From: Candidatus Nealsoniibacteriota bacterium
Lineage (GTDB): Bacteria > Patescibacteriota > Minisyncoccia > Minisyncoccales > MHMH01
DNA length: 9,359 nt
Reading direction: 5' to 3'
NCBI GenBank assembly: GCA_030700195.1
Contig: JAUYKD010000027.1
Span: 1 to 9,359 of the forward strand
The position numbers and the translations under genes were made by a program. Of the stretch, positions 5,639 through 9,359 are shown piece after piece. How positions within the stretch are numbered: position 1 is the first letter of the stretch; every line of letters begins with the position of its first letter. A model generated the notes under the pieces. The model was given only the letters and a program-made list of their open reading frames with translations. It was not told where the DNA came from and did no database searches.

Positions 5639-5851
5639 ATGAGTCAAACATTCTGGAAATTTTGGGCCTGGATTTCAATCGCCTGCGGCTTGGGAGCCTA
5701 TGGTATGGGCTGGTATGACCTTTTAACTAAGACCGAAGCGTGGGGGATACCGGCGTTATTTTTATTTTTTGATGCCATAGCTGCTGCGATGTTTGGAGTT
5801 TTCTTTTTAATTTACGCCGCCCATTGGGGTAAAAAAATAAAAGGAGAATAA
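5639..5851 (+). CDS. Small two-helix membrane protein
   Basis: The 70-residue product has two hydrophobic segments (about 5-28 and 36-61), many aromatic residues, and a basic C-terminus (HWGKKIKGE). It has one cysteine (C16) and one histidine (H62), so there is no evident metal site. The family is not recognised. The A of its TAA stop (5851) is the first base of the next gene's ATG, so translation of the two is coupled and a membrane-anchoring or partner role for the FAD oxidoreductase is plausible. No Shine-Dalgarno sequence is visible before the ATG at 5639, but the frame, length and tight junction with the next gene support a real gene. Confidence 0.75.
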   Translation: MSQTFWKFWAWISIACGLGAYGMGWYDLLTKTEAWGIPALFLFFDAIAAAMFGVFFLIYAAHWGKKIKGE

Positions 5852-6942
5852 TGGAACAACAGCTTATTAAGATTGGGGGCGGGGGCGTTGCCTCTCTTTC
5901 TTGCGCCATCAATTTAAGATTGGCCGGATTCGATGTTTTGATTTATGAAAAGAATCAAGATGCGGGTTGGCATCGCCATAATGACTGGCAAGGTTTGGAA
6001 AATTGGACTAATGATGAAGATGTTTTAGAGTTCTTAAGAAGGATTAATATTAAAGTTAATTTTCCCAATCATCCTTGTTTTGAAGCAATCGGACTTGACG
6101 CGGATTTAAACCGGTATCCAGTTAAATCTCAAAAACCCTTGTTCTATTTAATTAAGCGGGGATTGGGACTTAACTCTTTTGACCAATATTTAAAGAAGCA
6201 GGCCGAAGAGATTGGCGTTCAGTTTGAATTTAACAAATCTGTTAAGCCGGAAGAAGCAGAGATTATCGGCACCGGACGCAGAAACGCAGAAAAATTTTTT
6301 GGCATGGCTTTAGGCATTACTTTCGAGACCGATCTTCCTAACACAGTTCTTTGTCTTTTAGATAATAATATCGCGCCCCAAGCTTACGCTTATTTGATAG
6401 TAGTTAATAATCAGGCCACTTTAGCCGCCTGTTTTATTACTCTTAAAAAACACTTAAAAGCCGGTCGTCAGCATCTGGAAGAAGCAATTAAACAGTTTCA
6501 GAAAGTGGCTGGATTTTCTATTCAAAATCCTCGATACTTTAGCGGTTCCGCCAATCTTGGTTTTATAAAAGATAAAAGCAGGATTTATATTGGAGAAGCC
6601 GGCGGCCTCCAAGACGGGTTTTTGGGATTTGGCATGAGATACGCATTGCTATCAGGATATTTAGCGGCTCAATCCATCGTAAAATCAAGTAATTATCAGG
6701 CGGCGGCCAAAATCTACTGGCAGACAGTTGAAAAGGAGATTTATCCCATAATTAGAACTTCGATTGTCAATAGATTTATCTATGAATTTTTTACTAATAA
6801 AACTTACAAATGGCTGCTGGGAAAAATAAGCAAAAAAACAGATATACGTAAGTTCGTTCAAAAACAATATCAGCCGGCATTTTATAAAAACCTTCTTTTT
6901 CCCATCATTAAATTAAAATCCAGAAAATATTTGATTCATTAA
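5851..6942 (+). CDS. FAD-dependent oxidoreductase, geranylgeranyl-reductase-like
   Basis: The 363-residue protein begins with a Rossmann dinucleotide-binding motif: IKIGGGGVASLSCAINL at 6-22 (glycines 9-12), then E33 as the likely ribose-binding acid at the end of strand 2. The C-terminal half contains GEAGGLQDGFLGFGMRYALLSGYLAA at 248-273, matching the FAD-binding motif (G-D/E-A-G...G-G...A..SG..AA) of geranylgeranyl reductase and p-hydroxybenzoate-hydroxylase-like flavoproteins. The usual middle GTG-type motif appears as IGTGRR at 139-144. Members reduce double bonds of isoprenoid chains or hydroxylate aromatics; the substrate here cannot be told. A good Shine-Dalgarno sequence (AGGAGA) lies inside the end of the previous gene, which overlaps by one base. 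It lies in the csoR cluster but has no evident copper role. The family is fairly sure, the reaction is not. Confidence 0.85.
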   Translation: MEQQLIKIGGGGVASLSCAINLRLAGFDVLIYEKNQDAGWHRHNDWQGLENWTNDEDVLEFLRRINIKVNFPNHPCFEAIGLDADLNRYPVKSQKPLFYLIKRGLGLNSFDQYLKKQAEEIGVQFEFNKSVKPEEAEIIGTGRRNAEKFFGMALGITFETDLPNTVLCLLDNNIAPQAYAYLIVVNNQATLAACFITLKKHLKAGRQHLEEAIKQFQKVAGFSIQNPRYFSGSANLGFIKDKSRIYIGEAGGLQDGFLGFGMRYALLSGYLAAQSIVKSSNYQAAAKIYWQTVEKEIYPIIRTSIVNRFIYEFFTNKTYKWLLGKISKKTDIRKFVQKQYQPAFYKNLLFPIIKLKSRKYLIH

Positions 6943-6968
6943 ATGGGTAAAATTGATAAGAAAAGTAT

Positions 6969-7002
6969 GTCTGAAATTAGTATTGTGCTAAATAAGACAG
7001 AC
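6969..7002 (+). promoter_or_regulatory. Composite stem-loop before the ATP-cone/Mrr gene
   Basis: GTCTG (6969-6973) pairs with CAGAC (6998-7002), enclosing a second short stem of TTAG (6977-6980) with CTAA (6988-6991). The outer arm ends 10 bases before the GTG start. No T-run follows, so it is not a clear terminator; it may be a weak attenuator or chance. Confidence 0.3.
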
Positions 7003-7012
7003 TTCTAACGGG

Positions 7013-7816
7013 GTGGATATAATCAAAGCATCCGGCGAAAAAGAAAAATTTAATAAAGAGAAACTTCATAATTCTCTTAAGAGGGCTGGCGCCGAGCCCG
7101 GTTTGGCGCAAAAAATATCTCAAGAAGTGGCAAGGAGCGTTCATCCGGGCGCTGATACGGGGAAAATTTTTAATCAAACCTTCCGTTCTCTGCAAAAAGC
7201 AAGCCCGATTTTAGCCGCCAAATATAATCTTAAACGAGCAATAATGGAGTTGGGACCGACCGGCTTTCCCTTTGAAAAATATATCGCTGAAATATTGAAA
7301 GAGTACGGCTATAATGTTCGAGTGGGGCAGCAGGTTCAAGGGCACTGCGTCAGCCATGAAGTTGATATTATTGCCCGAAAAGAGAATAAGCATTTTATGA
7401 TTGAGTGCAAATATCATAACAGCCGAGGCAATCGTTCGGATGTCAAAGTGGCTATGTACACCTATGCCAGGTTTCTTGATGTGAAAAAGTTTTTTCATCA
7501 AGCTTGGCTGATCACCAACACTAAATGCACCAGCCAGGCCGTTCGCTACGCTCGCTGCGTTGGTTTAAAAATTATCAGCTGGCGCTATCCTAAAAATGAG
7601 AGTTTGGAATATCTTATTGAGAAGAAAGGACTTTATCCTATTACTATTTTGCCCTCTCTTAACAGGTATGCTAGAGAAAGACTGGCCGAAAGCAAAATTA
7701 TGCTGGCCAGAGACTTATTAAAATATTCGGTCAATGATTTGGCCAGATTAACCGGTCTGCGGTCAAACGCCGTTAAAAATCTTCAAAAAGAAGCCAAAGA
7801 ATTATGCGGGTGTTAA
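7013..7816 (+). CDS. ATP-cone domain fused to Mrr-type (PD-D/E-XK) endonuclease
   Basis: The GTG-started 267-residue protein opens with an ATP-cone domain (about residues 1-85: IIKASGEKEKFNKEKL, SLKRAGA, then ILAAKYNLKRAIMELGPTGFPFEKY), the nucleotide-binding module of ribonucleotide reductases and NrdR. It is followed by a Mrr/restriction-endonuclease-like domain (about 86-190) with the PD-(D/E)XK signature: E88, D118 in HEVDIIA, and E131/K133 in FMIECKYH. Residues 205-265 form helices with a helix-turn-helix-like look (VNDLARLTGLRSNAVKNL). The family cleaves DNA, in Mrr often modified DNA; a nucleotide-sensing nuclease is a reasonable inference. An in-frame stop at 6989-6991 leaves GTG as the first good start. 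It lies between copper genes and has no obvious link to them, though it may be co-transcribed. It ends in C-G-C. Confidence 0.88.
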   Translation: MDIIKASGEKEKFNKEKLHNSLKRAGAEPGLAQKISQEVARSVHPGADTGKIFNQTFRSLQKASPILAAKYNLKRAIMELGPTGFPFEKYIAEILKEYGYNVRVGQQVQGHCVSHEVDIIARKENKHFMIECKYHNSRGNRSDVKVAMYTYARFLDVKKFFHQAWLITNTKCTSQAVRYARCVGLKIISWRYPKNESLEYLIEKKGLYPITILPSLNRYARERLAESKIMLARDLLKYSVNDLARLTGLRSNAVKNLQKEAKELCGC

Positions 7817-7859
7817 CAGGGCAAAGGCCACGAAAACGATAAGTAATTAATAAAAATTT

Positions 7860-9359
7860 ATGAAAAAAGAAGTTTTCAAAATTCAAGGCATGCATTGCGC
7901 TTCTTGCGTAAAAACAATTGAGAAAGCTCTTTCTAAATTGTCCGGAGTAAGCTTGGTCCAGGTAAATTTTGCTTCAGAAAAAGTTTTAATTGAATATGAT
8001 GAAAATAAGATAAAGCCGGCTGATTTTGCCAAAGCGGTTTCAGATGTCGGTTATAAAATTATAATTCCGGAAGGAGAACCCTCCTTGGCTAAAATTACGG
8101 AAGGTAAAGAATCAGACAAAAAGCAGTTTACTTCTTTTAAGGTAGTTGGCATGGATTCGCCCCATTGCGCCATGATTGTTGAAAAGGCCATTAAAACCCT
8201 GCCGGGGATTGAGAAGGTTGAAGTTAACTATAATAACGCTCGAGTTAAAGCTTTATTTGATTCGGGCAAAACCAATCCAGACCAAATCAAGAAAGTGGTT
8301 GAAGATTCTGGATACGAAGCCATCTTAGAAACTTCGGAAGTCCAGGATATTTTAGAAAAAGAAAAGACTGAAAGAGAAAAAGAACTCAAAGAATTAAAGA
8401 AAAAGGTTTTGGTGGGAGGAATTCTTTCGGTAATAATCTTTTTGGGCAGTTTTCCCCGGTGGTTTCCGTTTATGCCCGAAATACTGCAGAATTTCTTTGT
8501 TCTGTTTTTATTGACAACGCCGGTTCAGTTTTGGGTTGGTTCGCGATTTTATCGGGGGCTGGTAGTTCTCTTTAAATATCGGGCAGCCGATATGAACACC
8601 TTGATTGCCGTTGGAACGCTATCTGCTTATATTTACAGTTCGGCGGTAACCTTTTTCCCAGGTTTTTTTATCAAAGGAGGAATTTTACCGGCAATTTATT
8701 TTGACACTTCAGCCATCATTATTATTTTAATTCTATTGGGCAGATATTTTGAAATGCTCGCCAAGGGCCGGGCTTCAGAAGCCATTAAAAAGTTGATGAA
8801 ATTAGGAGCAAAAACAGCCAGAGTAATTAAAGCCGGAAAGGAGAAAGAGATTCCGGTGGAAGAAGTAAAGGTAGGAGATGAAATTCTGGTCAAACCCGGA
8901 GAAAAAATTCCGGTTGACGGCGAAGTTTTAGAAGGCAAATCTTCGGTTGATGAATCTTTAGTGACCGGAGAGAGCATGCCGGTGACTAAAGAAGCGGGGG
9001 CTAAAGTAATCGGCTCTACTATTAATCTTTCTGGCATGCTGAAATTTAAGGCAACCAAAGTGGGCAAAGAAACTTTGCTCTCTCAAATTATAAAAATGGT
9101 TGAACAGGCTCAGGCTTCAAAAGCGCCCATTCAGAGATTGGCTGATTTGGTTTCTTCTTATTTTGTTCCGGCGGTAATTGGCATTGCTTTCTTGACATTT
9201 ATTATTTGGTTCTTTTTTGGACCGGTTCCGGCTTTAACTTTTGCCTTGGTTAATTTTGTAGCGGTTTTAATTATTGCTTGTCCCTGCGCTTTGGGCCTGG
9301 CCACTCCTTTAGCCATTATGATAGGCACGGGCAACGCCGCTCAAAGAGGAATTTTAGTG
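7860..9359 (+). CDS. copA: Copper-transporting P1B-type ATPase (CopA-like), cut by the window end
   Basis: This frame is open for 500 codons, from ATG at 7860 to the last base of the window, with no stop. Two heavy-metal-associated domains come first. The first (about 4-68) has the classic M11-H-C13-A-S-C16. The second (about 91-157) has GMDSPHC, where only C103 remains of the usual pair. Then follow two membrane helices (about 183-225), the KYRAADMNTLIA region (239-250) and further helices, the actuator domain with the TGES motif at 369-372, and the CPC metal-transport motif C474-P-C476 in IIACPCALGLATP near the end. The DKTGT phosphorylation and nucleotide-binding part lies outside. It should export Cu(I) from the cytoplasm using ATP. 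The leader has no Shine-Dalgarno sequence or CsoR-type box; it may be read from the promoter at 5277. Confidence 0.96.
   Translation, partial: MKKEVFKIQGMHCASCVKTIEKALSKLSGVSLVQVNFASEKVLIEYDENKIKPADFAKAVSDVGYKIIIPEGEPSLAKITEGKESDKKQFTSFKVVGMDSPHCAMIVEKAIKTLPGIEKVEVNYNNARVKALFDSGKTNPDQIKKVVEDSGYEAILETSEVQDILEKEKTEREKELKELKKKVLVGGILSVIIFLGSFPRWFPFMPEILQNFFVLFLLTTPVQFWVGSRFYRGLVVLFKYRAADMNTLIAVGTLSAYIYSSAVTFFPGFFIKGGILPAIYFDTSAIIIILILLGRYFEMLAKGRASEAIKKLMKLGAKTARVIKAGKEKEIPVEEVKVGDEILVKPGEKIPVDGEVLEGKSSVDESLVTGESMPVTKEAGAKVIGSTINLSGMLKFKATKVGKETLLSQIIKMVEQAQASKAPIQRLADLVSSYFVPAVIGIAFLTFIIWFFFGPVPALTFALVNFVAVLIIACPCALGLATPLAIMIGTGNAAQRGILV

Noticed and set aside
8696..9067. 123-residue open frame on the minus strand inside the CopA-like gene
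   Set aside because: It is antisense to the ATPase actuator region, where TGES and other motifs are clear on the plus strand.
1..9359. UGA-as-glycine genetic code of Gracilibacteria/Absconditabacteria
   Set aside because: About 8.9 kb of coding sequence contains no in-frame TGA, while glycine is common, so the code is not in use here.

Overview
This 9.36 kb window is tightly packed. All 14 supported genes lie on the + strand, intergenic gaps are under 100 bases, and base composition is moderately AT-rich. Several genes resemble families I associate with Patescibacteria/CPR bacteria (Parcubacteria-like): a DUF1573 lipid- or membrane-anchored protein, a stand-alone GltB-like FMN protein, a ferredoxin:thioredoxin reductase catalytic subunit and an ATP-cone/Mrr fusion. 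That assignment is an inference. All 13 visible stop codons are TAA and no gene contains an in-frame TGA, so the standard bacterial code fits and the UGA=Gly code of Gracilibacteria/Absconditabacteria does not. Clear Shine-Dalgarno sequences are seen only before the csoR-like gene and the FAD oxidoreductase gene.

Layout. Bases 1-4499 are a membrane and thiol-redox block. It holds the end of an unknown gene with a CPLC motif, a 481-residue polytopic membrane protein with a CPVC pair and a CC..C-NHGM motif, a membrane-anchored DUF1573 protein, a glutamate-synthase-like FMN/Fe-S protein, a thioredoxin with a CSPC active site, a ferredoxin:thioredoxin reductase catalytic subunit, and an anchored protein with an HWH...HTH...H histidine cluster. 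Bases 4500-5250 hold two short hairpins, an anchored cupredoxin and a two-helix membrane protein. Bases 5251-9359 are a copper-response block. It holds a probable promoter and CsoR-type operator, a CsoR-family Cu(I) sensor with its Cys-His-Cys triad intact, a small membrane protein, an FAD oxidoreductase of the geranylgeranyl-reductase type, an ATP-cone/Mrr endonuclease, and a CopA-type copper P-type ATPase that runs off the window end after 500 codons. The ATPase gene has no stop inside the window.

How it may work together (inference). Copper entering the cell would release CsoR from the box at 5311-5329 and switch on the genes downstream, possibly including CopA. Extracytoplasmic copper could be held by the cupredoxin, the His-cluster protein, DUF1573 and the 481-residue protein. 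The thioredoxin/FTR pair, fed by ferredoxin, would keep copper-sensitive thiols reduced, and the GltB-like protein is a candidate further flavin/Fe-S electron handler. The most interesting candidate for an undescribed system is this combination of a ferredoxin-driven thiol relay with several uncharacterised Cys/His-rich membrane proteins beside a copper regulon. No RNA genes, CRISPR arrays, insertion sequences or attachment sites were recognised, and no stretch over 300 bases lacks a gene.
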